A DNA stretch of 5,480 bases from positions 1 to 5,480 of the forward strand of contig SEEY01000305.1 of the NCBI GenBank assembly GCA_004211235.1, read 5' to 3'. A program made the position numbers and the translations under genes. Below, in pieces: positions 1-5,480 of this stretch. The notes beneath the pieces were generated by a model. The model ran no database searches and was not told where the DNA came from. It saw nothing but the letters and a program-made list of their open reading frames with translations. The DNA is from Rubrivivax sp. Lineage in GTDB: Bacteria > Pseudomonadota > Gammaproteobacteria > Burkholderiales > Burkholderiaceae. Each line of letters begins with the position of its first letter. The stretch's first letter is position 1.

Positions 1-251
1 GCATGCGTGACATCGGCATCCTGGATGGCGACCTGCTCGCCGTGCAGTCCGCCAAGGTTGCCCGCAACGGCCAGATCGTCGTCGCCCGCGTCGGCGAGGA
101 GGTCACCGTGAAGCGCTTCAAGCGCGGTGCCGACGGCATCCGGCTGCTGCCGGAGAACCCGGATTTCGAGCCCATCCTCGTCAACGACGACGAGCACTTC
201 AGCATCGAAGGCCTGGCAGTCGGCCTGATCCGCGGGCAAGGTTTCAACTGA
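1..251 (+). CDS. lexA: LexA repressor, C-terminal part (5' end outside window)
   Basis: This is the C-terminal autoproteolytic (peptidase S24) domain of the SOS repressor LexA, which represses DNA-damage genes and cleaves itself when stimulated by RecA-ssDNA. Visible are [14 protein letters not shown], the VTVKR segment with the catalytic lysine, [11 protein letters not shown] and the closing [10 protein letters not shown], all hallmarks of LexA. If the first full codon (Met, bases 3-5) is aligned with E. coli Met120, the lysine of VTVKR falls at position 156, the known catalytic Lys. The two leading bases, gc, then fit the end of an AGC codon for the catalytic Ser119, so the window begins inside the active-site codon. 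The Met at base 3 is internal, not a start. The DNA-binding domain and cleavage site lie upstream and cannot be judged. The gene ends in TGA and is followed by a terminator, so it is probably the last gene of its transcript. I see no LexA box within the window. Confidence 0.95.
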   Translation, partial: MRDIGILDGDLLAVQSAKVARNGQIVVARVGEEVTVKRFKRGADGIRLLPENPDFEPILVNDDEHFSIEGLAVGLIRGQGFN

Positions 252-273
252 CGGCGCAGCGATTGCGATGAGC

Positions 274-304
274 AAGGCCCGGTCCGTTCTGGATCGGGCC
301 TTTT
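274..304 (+). terminator. Rho-independent terminator of lexA
   Basis: A 12-bp stem (274-285 pairing with 291-302, including one G-T wobble) closes a 5-base loop, GTTCT. The descending arm runs directly into a short T run (301-304). It lies 23 bases after the lexA stop. The stem is GC-rich in the middle and flanked by A-A/T-T pairs, the usual form of an intrinsic terminator. It separates lexA from the DUF72 gene that starts 48 bases further on. Confidence 0.85.
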
Positions 305-352
305 GTCATTGATGAGGCGCTCGGCCTGGCACGCGCCCTGCCCTGGTTCGGC

Positions 353-1354
353 ATGAGTTCCGCAAGCACGAACCGCGGCGCGATCTGCATCGGCATCTCA
401 GGCTGGCGCTACGCACCCTGGCGTGGTGTGTTCTACCCGAAAGGGCTGGCGCAGCGCCGTGAGCTGGAATTCGCCTCGCGCATGGTGCCGAGCATCGAGA
501 TCAACGGCTCCTTCTACTCGCTGCAGCACCCCGACTACTACGCGCAGTGGCGTGACGAGACGCCGGACGGTTTTGTCTTCGCGGTGAAGGGACCGAAATA
601 CATCACCCACATGCGGCGCCTCAAGGACGTGGAGACGCCGCTCGCCAACTTCTTCGCCAACGGGCTGTTCGAGCTGCGCGACAAGCTCGGGCCCATCCTC
701 TGGCAGTTCCCGCCGATGCTGCCGTTCAAGCCGGAGCGGTTCGAAGCCTTTTTCGCGATGCTGCCCCATGACACTCAAGCGGCGGCACTGATCGCTCAAG
801 GCCATGACGAGCGCGTCGCCGACCGCATGAGCCTGCACATCGACCGCAAGCGCCCCATGCGGCACGCGGTGGAGGTGCGCCACCCCAGCTTTGCCGACCC
901 GGCCTTCATCGCCCTGCTGCGGCGCTACGGTATCGCGCTGGTGGTGGCCGACACCGCCGGCAAGTGGCCCTTGCTCGAAGACCTGACGGCGGACTTCGTC
1001 TACGTTCGCCTGCACGGCGACAAGGAGCTTTACGCCAGCGGCTACAGCGACGACGCACTCGATCACTGGGCCGCACGTTTCGAGGCCTGGAGCCACGGCC
1101 GGCAGGTGGGTGACGCCCGCCTGGCCTCAACGAAAGCGCCGCCCCGCCGAGCGCGCCGCGACGTCTACTGCTACTTCGACAATGACGTGAAGGTGCACGC
1201 CCCCTATGACGCGGCAACGCTGACCCGAAAGCTCGACATGGACAGCCCGATCCCGGAACGCGGCGCGCCGATGTCCGCAGCGCCGCTCCCTGAGCCGCGT
1301 GAACGCGCAGCCGGCTTCGACGCGCGGCGGCGTGGAGACGCACGCCAACCCTGA
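353..1354 (+). CDS. DUF72 (YecE-like) family protein
   Basis: A complete 333-residue protein of the DUF72 family, predicted TIM-barrel proteins widespread in bacteria with no agreed biochemical function. Family signatures occur in order: IGISGWRY and WRGVFYP (about 13-29), EINGSFYSL (49-57), FAVKGPKYITH (76-86), LGPILWQFPP (112-121), HAVEVRHPSF (171-180), VVADTAGKWP (197-206), YVRLHG (217-222) and YCYFDNDVKVHAPYDA (272-287). The core ends near residue 295; about 40 further residues form a Pro/Arg/Ala-rich tail that looks poorly conserved. The ATG at 353 was chosen because the domain begins ten residues later and no ATG, GTG or TTG lies in frame between it and the terminator. The ribosome-binding site is weak. 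A TTGTCA at 303-308 resembles a -35 box but has no convincing -10 partner. No signal peptide is seen, so it is probably cytoplasmic. It is convergent with the kinase gene. Family assignment is firm; function is unknown. Confidence 0.93.
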   Translation: MSSASTNRGAICIGISGWRYAPWRGVFYPKGLAQRRELEFASRMVPSIEINGSFYSLQHPDYYAQWRDETPDGFVFAVKGPKYITHMRRLKDVETPLANFFANGLFELRDKLGPILWQFPPMLPFKPERFEAFFAMLPHDTQAAALIAQGHDERVADRMSLHIDRKRPMRHAVEVRHPSFADPAFIALLRRYGIALVVADTAGKWPLLEDLTADFVYVRLHGDKELYASGYSDDALDHWAARFEAWSHGRQVGDARLASTKAPPRRARRDVYCYFDNDVKVHAPYDAATLTRKLDMDSPIPERGAPMSAAPLPEPRERAAGFDARRRGDARQP

Positions 1355-1366
1355 ATGGCGAACGCA

Positions 1367-1395
1367 GCCTCGCGTCGGTCAGCGCCGGGCGAGGC
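1367..1395. repeat. Inverted repeat across the convergent gene ends
   Basis: A perfect 7-bp inverted repeat, GCCTCGC (1367-1373) and GCGAGGC (1389-1395), encloses 15 bases that include the kinase stop codon (1379-1381). It starts 12 bases after the DUF72 stop. It could form a hairpin in either transcript, but neither side has a T run, so it is not a classical intrinsic terminator. In such GC-rich DNA a 7-bp match may be chance. A second stem (GGCGTG 1329-1334 with CACGCC 1341-1346) lies just inside the DUF72 3' end. Confidence 0.3.
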
Positions 1396-4246
1396 GTTCG
1401 GCCTTCGCCAGGGCGAGCCGTGCATACGCAACTGCCGGGCTGTGGACCGTGTCGTACTGGGCCAGATGCAAGGCCAGCGACTTTTGCAGCACGGGGAGCG
1501 CTTCCGCATAGCGATCCTCTTTCAGCAGCGCTTCGCCCAGCACGGCGGTGAGGCGGGCCTGGGCATGGCGTGCGAAGCGCCGTTCGGGCAGCGCTTCGAT
1601 CGTCGCCAAAGCGGCCGCCGCCATCGTTCGCGCCGCGTCATGGTCACCGCTTGCGAGCAGCAGCATCGCGTGTTCGGGCTGGCGCCGCAGCAGCACGAAC
1701 GGGCTGCTCGACTCGACGGTGACGGGCGGGTTGTCCAGAAAGTTCTTCAACGCCTCGTCGGCCTTGCCGATGGCCACCAGATAGCGGCGGCGCACCACAC
1801 GGACCGACTCCGCAACCCCGAAGCCGCCCTTGCCCGTCGCCGCCTCGGCCCGGTCCAGGTCGGCGCCCGCCTCGGCCAGCCGGCCCAACGACACCAGCGC
1901 ATCGGCGCGGCTGCCGAGCAACTGGCCGCGTCGCTCCGCGGTGGCCTGGGGCGCCAGCAGGCCGCGCGCCTCGTCATGCGCGGCCAGGCCGGCCGCGGCG
2001 TCGCCATACGTCACGAGGGTGCGGGCGTAGTTGGTCATCACGAGCGCGGGCAGGTCGCGGAAGCTTTGGTCGCGGCCGTTGGCGCGCGCCCACGCCAGCT
2101 CGGTTTTCGCCGTGGCCAGTGCTTCGCGCAGCAGCCCGTTGCGGTACTGGTAGTTGGCCAGCCGGAAGCGCGCGCCGTGCAGGCCGTTTTCCTCGCCGAG
2201 CCGCTCCGCCAGCGCGGCAGCCTTGCCGAGGGTCTCGCCCGCGGCCTCGACCAGCCCGAGATCGTCCTGGACGTTGCCGAGAGACGCGAGGATCGTGGAC
2301 AGCACGCCGTCGGCGCCTTGCAGTTCGATCCATCGCGCCGTCTCGACGAAGGTCTTGCGCGCTTCTTCCAGATGCCCGGACTTGCGCTCGAAATCACCCT
2401 GCGCGGAGAGCGCACTGATGCCTTCAAGCGACGGTCCCAGCCGTCGGGCAATGGCTGCGGCGCGACGTGCACGAGCCAGCCCCTTGCCCATGTCCGCACC
2501 GAAATACAGCTGCGCCAGGTTGGTGTCGATCAACATGCGCACGCGGTCATCGTCTGCCGGGCGAGCACTGGCGGCGGCATCGGCCGTAAGCAGTGTCGCG
2601 AGAGACTCATCGCGCTGGCCGACAACATTCAACGTCTGCCCGAGGCCGGCCGCGGCGATGAGCGCCGCCTCGCTGCCGGCACCGTGCAGTTGCGTGGCCA
2701 GTGCCAGGCCGCGGCGATCCAGGTCCAGGCCGCGGTCGTACAGCCCCATGCCGGTGTACATGTCGGCCAGCACTTCATAAAGCCGCAGCCTCGCCTCGGG
2801 CGCCGTGGCCAGGTCCTTGTCGATGCGCTCCGCACCTCGGTCCAGCAACTCACGCGCCGTGACGGCGGCCGCCGCTTCCGGATCGTTCTGGAACCGGCTG
2901 TTGGCGCTGAAGACCGACTCGATGAAGCCCTGCACCGCCTTGGCCGTCGCCGCATCGACACGCGCCTTGGCCGCCTCGGCCTGCGCCCGCTCGGCGGACA
3001 GCCCGGCCTCGTGCGCCTGCCACAGCGCGACCGAGGCGCCCGCCACCAGCGCCAGCGCCACCGTGGCACCCGCCACCGCCTGGATCCGGTAGCGCCGCAG
3101 GAACTTGGCGGCGCGATAGCCCAGGCGGTCGGGCCGGGCCTGCACCGGGGCGCCCGCGAGATGACGCTGCAGATCCTGCGCGAAGGCGTCCATCGTCGCG
3201 TAGCGCTCGCCCGGCGCCTTCTTCAAGGCCTTGTTCAGAATGGAATCGAGATCGCCGCGCAACTGCCGCCGGGTGCGCCGGTCCGCCGCACGGGTGCTGG
3301 CCAGCGCCGGCTCCACGCTGGCGATCGCTTCCTCCAGCTCCGCCGCGCTGGCGCGCTTGAGCCGATAGGGCCGCTCGCCGGTCAGCAACTCGTACGCGAC
3401 CACGGCCATGCTGTAGATGTCGCTCGCCGTGCCCAGCGGCTCGCCCCGGATCTGTTCGGGGCTGGCGTAGTCCGGCGTCAGCGCGCGACCTCCGAGCTCG
3501 GTGAGCGCGGTCTCCTGCGTGTGGTCGCCCTCCAGCAGTTTGGCGATGCCGAAGTCCAGCAGCTTCACCTGCCCGTCCCGGGTGACGAGGATGTTGGCCG
3601 GCTTCAGATCGCGGTGCACCACCAGCCTGGCATGGGCGTGGGAAACCGCCGTCATGACCTGCAGCAACAGCCCGAGCCGGGTGCCCAGGCCCGGCGCGTG
3701 CCCGCGGCAATACGCGTCGATGGACTCGCCCTCGACGTACTCCATCGCCAGGAACGGCCGCCCCTGGGCGTCGACGCCGGCGTCGTACAGCCGGGCGATG
3801 TGCTCATGCTCCAGGCCGGCGAGGATTTCTCGTTCGCGCGCGAGGCGCTCGGCGAAGGTTTCGCCCCACACGTTGCGCGGCAGCTTGAGGGCCACACGGC
3901 GCTTCATCAGGCCATCCGAGCGTTCGGCGAGCCAGACCGTGCCCATGCCGCCCCGGCCGATCTCGGACATCAGTCGATACGGCCCGACCTGGGCGCCGGC
4001 AGCGAGGCCGTCGGCAAGCCTGGGCGCCCCGGGGACTCGCAGTTCGGGCAGCGCGCCGAGGAAATCATCGGTCTCGACGCCGCCTCGCTGCGCCTGCTGC
4101 TGGCGCAGCGCCTGGCGATGCACGGCCTGCTCGCCGGCCAGGCTGTCAAGCCAGGATGCCTGCTCCGATGCCGGCAGATCCAGCGCCTCGTCCAGCAGCG
4201 CGCTCACCGCCGGCCAGTCGGCCTCGAATTGGGAAAGCGGCGTCAT
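1379..4246 (-). CDS. Transmembrane Ser/Thr protein kinase with C-terminal TPR-like repeats
   Basis: A 955-residue Hanks-type (PknB-like) kinase. After an N-terminal stretch (1-85) the kinase domain spans about 88-360. It has a glycine loop (G97, G99, G102), VALK with K121, helix-C E138, HRDLKPAN (H211, R212, D213, K215, N218), DFG (231-233), a P+1 region ending in SPEQ (262-265), and D276. All catalytic residues are present, and the HRD arginine suggests activation-loop phosphorylation; T243, T246 and T249 are candidate sites. Basic residues (381-387) precede one hydrophobic segment, about 388-409, so the kinase should be cytoplasmic. The rest (about 410-955) is helical with roughly ten TPR-like repeats, for example near 486-519, 609-643, 649-682, 691-724 and 893-926, and should be periplasmic if the topology is right. 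It probably acts as a sensor or binding surface. The gene follows the ECF sigma gene after 27 bases, has no clear Shine-Dalgarno, and is probably translated from the same mRNA. The sigma factor is the likely substrate (inference). Confidence 0.93.
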   Translation of the reverse strand: MTPLSQFEADWPAVSALLDEALDLPASEQASWLDSLAGEQAVHRQALRQQQAQRGGVETDDFLGALPELRVPGAPRLADGLAAGAQVGPYRLMSEIGRGGMGTVWLAERSDGLMKRRVALKLPRNVWGETFAERLAREREILAGLEHEHIARLYDAGVDAQGRPFLAMEYVEGESIDAYCRGHAPGLGTRLGLLLQVMTAVSHAHARLVVHRDLKPANILVTRDGQVKLLDFGIAKLLEGDHTQETALTELGGRALTPDYASPEQIRGEPLGTASDIYSMAVVAYELLTGERPYRLKRASAAELEEAIASVEPALASTRAADRRTRRQLRGDLDSILNKALKKAPGERYATMDAFAQDLQRHLAGAPVQARPDRLGYRAAKFLRRYRIQAVAGATVALALVAGASVALWQAHEAGLSAERAQAEAAKARVDAATAKAVQGFIESVFSANSRFQNDPEAAAAVTARELLDRGAERIDKDLATAPEARLRLYEVLADMYTGMGLYDRGLDLDRRGLALATQLHGAGSEAALIAAAGLGQTLNVVGQRDESLATLLTADAAASARPADDDRVRMLIDTNLAQLYFGADMGKGLARARRAAAIARRLGPSLEGISALSAQGDFERKSGHLEEARKTFVETARWIELQGADGVLSTILASLGNVQDDLGLVEAAGETLGKAAALAERLGEENGLHGARFRLANYQYRNGLLREALATAKTELAWARANGRDQSFRDLPALVMTNYARTLVTYGDAAAGLAAHDEARGLLAPQATAERRGQLLGSRADALVSLGRLAEAGADLDRAEAATGKGGFGVAESVRVVRRRYLVAIGKADEALKNFLDNPPVTVESSSPFVLLRRQPEHAMLLLASGDHDAARTMAAAALATIEALPERRFARHAQARLTAVLGEALLKEDRYAEALPVLQKSLALHLAQYDTVHSPAVAYARLALAKAERLARR

Positions 4247-4254
4247 GGCGTCAT
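4239..4254 (-). repeat. 8-bp tandem repeat at kinase start with overlapping mini-ORF
   Basis: On the coding strand ATGACGCC occurs twice in direct succession (4254-4247 and 4246-4239). The second copy is the kinase start codon plus its first bases. The first copy has an ATG 8 bases upstream, out of frame, which reads Met-Thr-Pro and then stops at a TGA (4245-4243) overlapping the kinase ATG as ATGA. This gives two possible initiation sites in a region without a clear Shine-Dalgarno. The repeat itself is certain; any role in translation is inference. Confidence 0.6.
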
Positions 4255-4273
4255 GCCGGCCGCAGCCGCGACG

Positions 4274-4828
4274 TCAATTGCGCAAGGCATGCGCGAGCAG
4301 CAGTCGGGCCTTGTCCCAATCCCGGCGCACGGTGCGCGCCGAGAGTCCCAGCGCCTCGCCGATCTCGTCGTCGTCCAGGCCGCCGAAGTAGCGCATCTCG
4401 ACCACGCGCCCCAGCCGCTCGTCGATGCGGCTGAGGTCTTCCAGCGCCGCATGGACGTCCAGGATCTCGTCGGATGCCGCCGGCAGCGAGCCCATCAACT
4501 CCGAATCGAGCGTGACCTGTTCGGCGCCGCCACCGCGGCGGTCGGTTTTCGCAACCCGCGCCGCGTCGACGATGATCGATCGCATGACCGTGGCCGCATA
4601 GGCCAGGAAGTGCGAACGATCCTCCGGGGTCAGGCTGTGCCCCCTGAGGAACTTGAGATAACACTCGTTGACCAGGGCAGTCGTTGCCATCAACCCATCG
4701 CCTGAGCCGCGCGCCAGGCGCCGATGGGCCACCTGCCGGAGCTCGGGATAGAGCAGCTCGAAGATTCTGTCGAAGGCCTCGCGGTCGCCTGCGCGCGCCC
4801 GCCCGATCAGCTGCGTCACTTCCCCCAT
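4274..4828 (-). CDS. ECF-type RNA polymerase sigma factor (Sigma70_ECF / TIGR02999-like, kinase-linked)
   Basis: A 184-residue sigma factor, the usual length for this group, which directs RNA polymerase to alternative promoters. Region 2 covers about residues 10-95 (GDREAFDRIFELLYPELR, then ALVNECYLKF and FLAYAATVMRSIIVDAAR). A linker rich in Gly and acidic residues follows (about 96-122), then region 4 (about 125-182) with the helix-turn-helix DDEIGEALGLSARTVRRDW. The pattern TALVNECYLKF is typical of the Sigma70_ECF/TIGR02999 group. The place where ordinary ECF factors carry an acidic DAED motif reads A48-T49-T50-A51. In the EcfP/PknT and EcfK/PknS systems such factors are activated by a linked kinase. 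No anti-sigma gene is present. The ATG at 4828 fits the family N-terminus; the upstream GGGACGGA is a weak ribosome-binding site. The stop lies 27 bases before the kinase ATG, in the same frame. The target promoters are unknown. Confidence 0.92.
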   Translation of the reverse strand: MGEVTQLIGRARAGDREAFDRIFELLYPELRQVAHRRLARGSGDGLMATTALVNECYLKFLRGHSLTPEDRSHFLAYAATVMRSIIVDAARVAKTDRRGGGAEQVTLDSELMGSLPAASDEILDVHAALEDLSRIDERLGRVVEMRYFGGLDDDEIGEALGLSARTVRRDWDKARLLLAHALRN

Positions 4829-4880
4829 GCCGTGGTTCCGTCCCGAAGGTTTTTTGCAGCGGCGATGGTACGGGGCTGGC

Positions 4881-4900
4881 CGCGTGACGGGACGCGTTCC
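4881..4900. repeat. Dyad-symmetric sequence upstream of the sigma gene
   Basis: The 96-base gap between the membrane-protein gene and the sigma gene holds two overlapping symmetric elements. One is a 5-bp inverted repeat, CGCGT (4881-4885) with ACGCG (4892-4896), around six bases. The other is an imperfect 12-bp palindrome, GGGACGCGTTCC (4889-4900), matching its reverse complement at 10 of 12 positions and centred on ACGCGT. It lies 53-72 bases upstream of the sigma start, where a promoter or operator for the sigma-kinase operon would be expected. No T run follows, so it is not an intrinsic terminator. Any regulatory role is speculative. Confidence 0.25.
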
Positions 4901-4924
4901 GCCACCCTATGTTACGAATGGCCT

Positions 4925-5480
4925 TCATCGGCATGCTGCGCGGCCCAGGGCTGCCGACGGCGCGTTGAAGACCGTGCACAGCAGGCAGGCGCAGGCGCAG
5001 CCGAGCGACAACGCCGCGGCCGCTCCCATGCGCGGGGCCAGCAAGGCGAACACCGCGCCGAACGCGGCCTTGCCGAACAGCCCGCCCACATAGGCGCGCA
5101 GGAACTGCGCCGCCGCACGGTGCCCGCTGCCACGGTGTTCCGACATCGCGACGGCGCCGGTGATGAGCGGCAGCGACGACAGCAGCCCGGCCGCGAAGCC
5201 CCCTAGCGACGGGCCCACGCTGGCGGCCAGCGCGGTCAGCCCGCCGGCAGCGGCGGCGATGAACCACATCGAACCGCAGGCGCGCTGCGGCGCCTGGACG
5301 GCGGTACCGAGGCCGGGCATGGCCAGAAGCGCCAACGCCGAGCTGACGAGCGCCAGTGCCAAGGCGCACTCCAGGTCGGCGCTGGCTGCCTCGGCGGGCA
5401 GGGCCATGGCCAGGGCGCCCGCCAACCCGCAGACCAGCGCGACGGCTCCCCCGCCGTATCGCGCGGCGCGTGCATAGCCC
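4925..5480 (-). CDS. Uncharacterised multi-pass membrane protein (5' end outside window)
   Basis: An open frame of about 184 codons continues past the window edge without a stop, so the true start probably lies outside. The TTG at 5425 and ATG at 5407 are internal candidates, but the 18 codons before the TTG already encode a hydrophobic stretch (YGGGAVALVCG), suggesting the protein is longer. Counting from the TTG codon, hydrophobic segments lie near -10 to 10, 18-38, 52-70, 73-94, 109-130 and 133-153, giving about six membrane passes. Between them is a polar motif, SEHRGSGHRAAAQFLRAY (95-112). The last helix has four cysteines in eight residues (C143, C145, C147, C150). I recall similar small hydrophobic proteins in Burkholderiales but cannot name a family or function. 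It reads in the same direction as the sigma-kinase pair and ends 96 bases before the sigma start, so cotranscription is possible but not shown. Confidence 0.7.
   Translation of the reverse strand, partial: GYARAARYGGGAVALVCGLAGALAMALPAEAASADLECALALALVSSALALLAMPGLGTAVQAPQRACGSMWFIAAAAGGLTALAASVGPSLGGFAAGLLSSLPLITGAVAMSEHRGSGHRAAAQFLRAYVGGLFGKAAFGAVFALLAPRMGAAAALSLGCACACLLCTVFNAPSAALGRAACR

Noticed and set aside
303..331. Possible promoter for the DUF72 gene, TTGTCA at 303-308
   Set aside because: The hexamer is close to a -35 consensus, but the sequence 17 bases further on (CTGGCA) is a poor -10, and the box overlaps the terminator T run.
252..352. LexA-binding box that would put the DUF72 gene under SOS control
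   Set aside because: I looked for a CTGT-N8-ACAG type site between lexA and the DUF72 gene and found none.
398..1096. - strand open frame (232 codons) inside the DUF72 gene
   Set aside because: The opposite frame carries all DUF72 motifs. This frame shows no recognisable domain and arises from high GC content.
1329..1346. 6-bp hairpin at the DUF72 3' end as an intrinsic terminator
   Set aside because: It lies inside the coding sequence, the stem is short, and no T run follows on either strand.
1355..4705. A very long open frame on the + strand (1116 codons) antisense to the kinase and most of the sigma gene
   Set aside because: It is codon-for-codon antisense to both genes. A stop there needs a TTA, CTA or TCA codon on the sense strand, and these are rare in this GC-rich genome; it ends exactly where the sigma gene uses TCA for S42. 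Its translation is Arg/Gln/Gly-rich and resembles no family I recognise, whereas the sense frames carry full kinase and sigma motifs.
4909..4914. TAACAT on the - strand as a -10 box for the sigma gene
   Set aside because: It matches four of six -10 positions, but the hexamer 17 bases upstream (AGCATG) does not resemble a -35 box.
4251..5369. Long - strand open frame (372 codons) overlapping the sigma and membrane-protein genes
   Set aside because: It is a different frame over two genes with clear family or membrane-protein character. Its product is Arg/Gly/Ala-rich low-complexity sequence typical of a shadow frame.

Overview
The window is uniformly GC-rich and densely coding, and looks like chromosomal DNA of a proteobacterium. 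The LexA sequence and the gene types suggest the Burkholderiales or a nearby high-GC beta- or gammaproteobacterium; this is an inference from family resemblance, not a taxonomic assignment.

Layout: (1) 1-251 (+) is the 3' end of lexA. The window opens two bases into what is almost certainly the catalytic serine codon. A strong intrinsic terminator follows at 274-304. (2) 353-1354 (+) is a complete DUF72 (YecE-like) TIM-barrel gene of unknown function. It is convergent with the next gene, with only 24 bases between the two stop codons. (3) 1379-4246 (-) encodes a 955-residue transmembrane Hanks-type Ser/Thr kinase with a long TPR-like C-terminal half. (4) 4274-4828 (-), just upstream of the kinase and in the same reading frame, encodes an ECF-type sigma factor of the Sigma70_ECF/TIGR02999 kind. 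(5) 4925-5480 (-) is the 3' part of an uncharacterised multi-pass membrane protein that continues past the window edge.

The most interesting unit is the sigma-kinase pair. The sigma factor lacks the acidic DAED-type motif normally found just before the LVxE segment of region 2 and has Ala-Thr-Thr-Ala there. No anti-sigma gene is visible. In the related EcfP/PknT (Vibrio) and EcfK/PknS (Xanthomonas) systems a linked Ser/Thr kinase activates the sigma factor. The parsimonious model is that the periplasmic TPR region senses something, the cytoplasmic kinase domain is activated, and it phosphorylates the sigma factor on T49 and/or T50, supplying the missing negative charge. The regulon is not in the window. 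The sigma-kinase junction is also unusual: a perfect 8-bp tandem repeat places a three-codon mini-ORF whose stop overlaps the kinase start.

No RNA gene, CRISPR array, insertion sequence or phage feature was seen, and no stretch over 300 bases lacks a gene.
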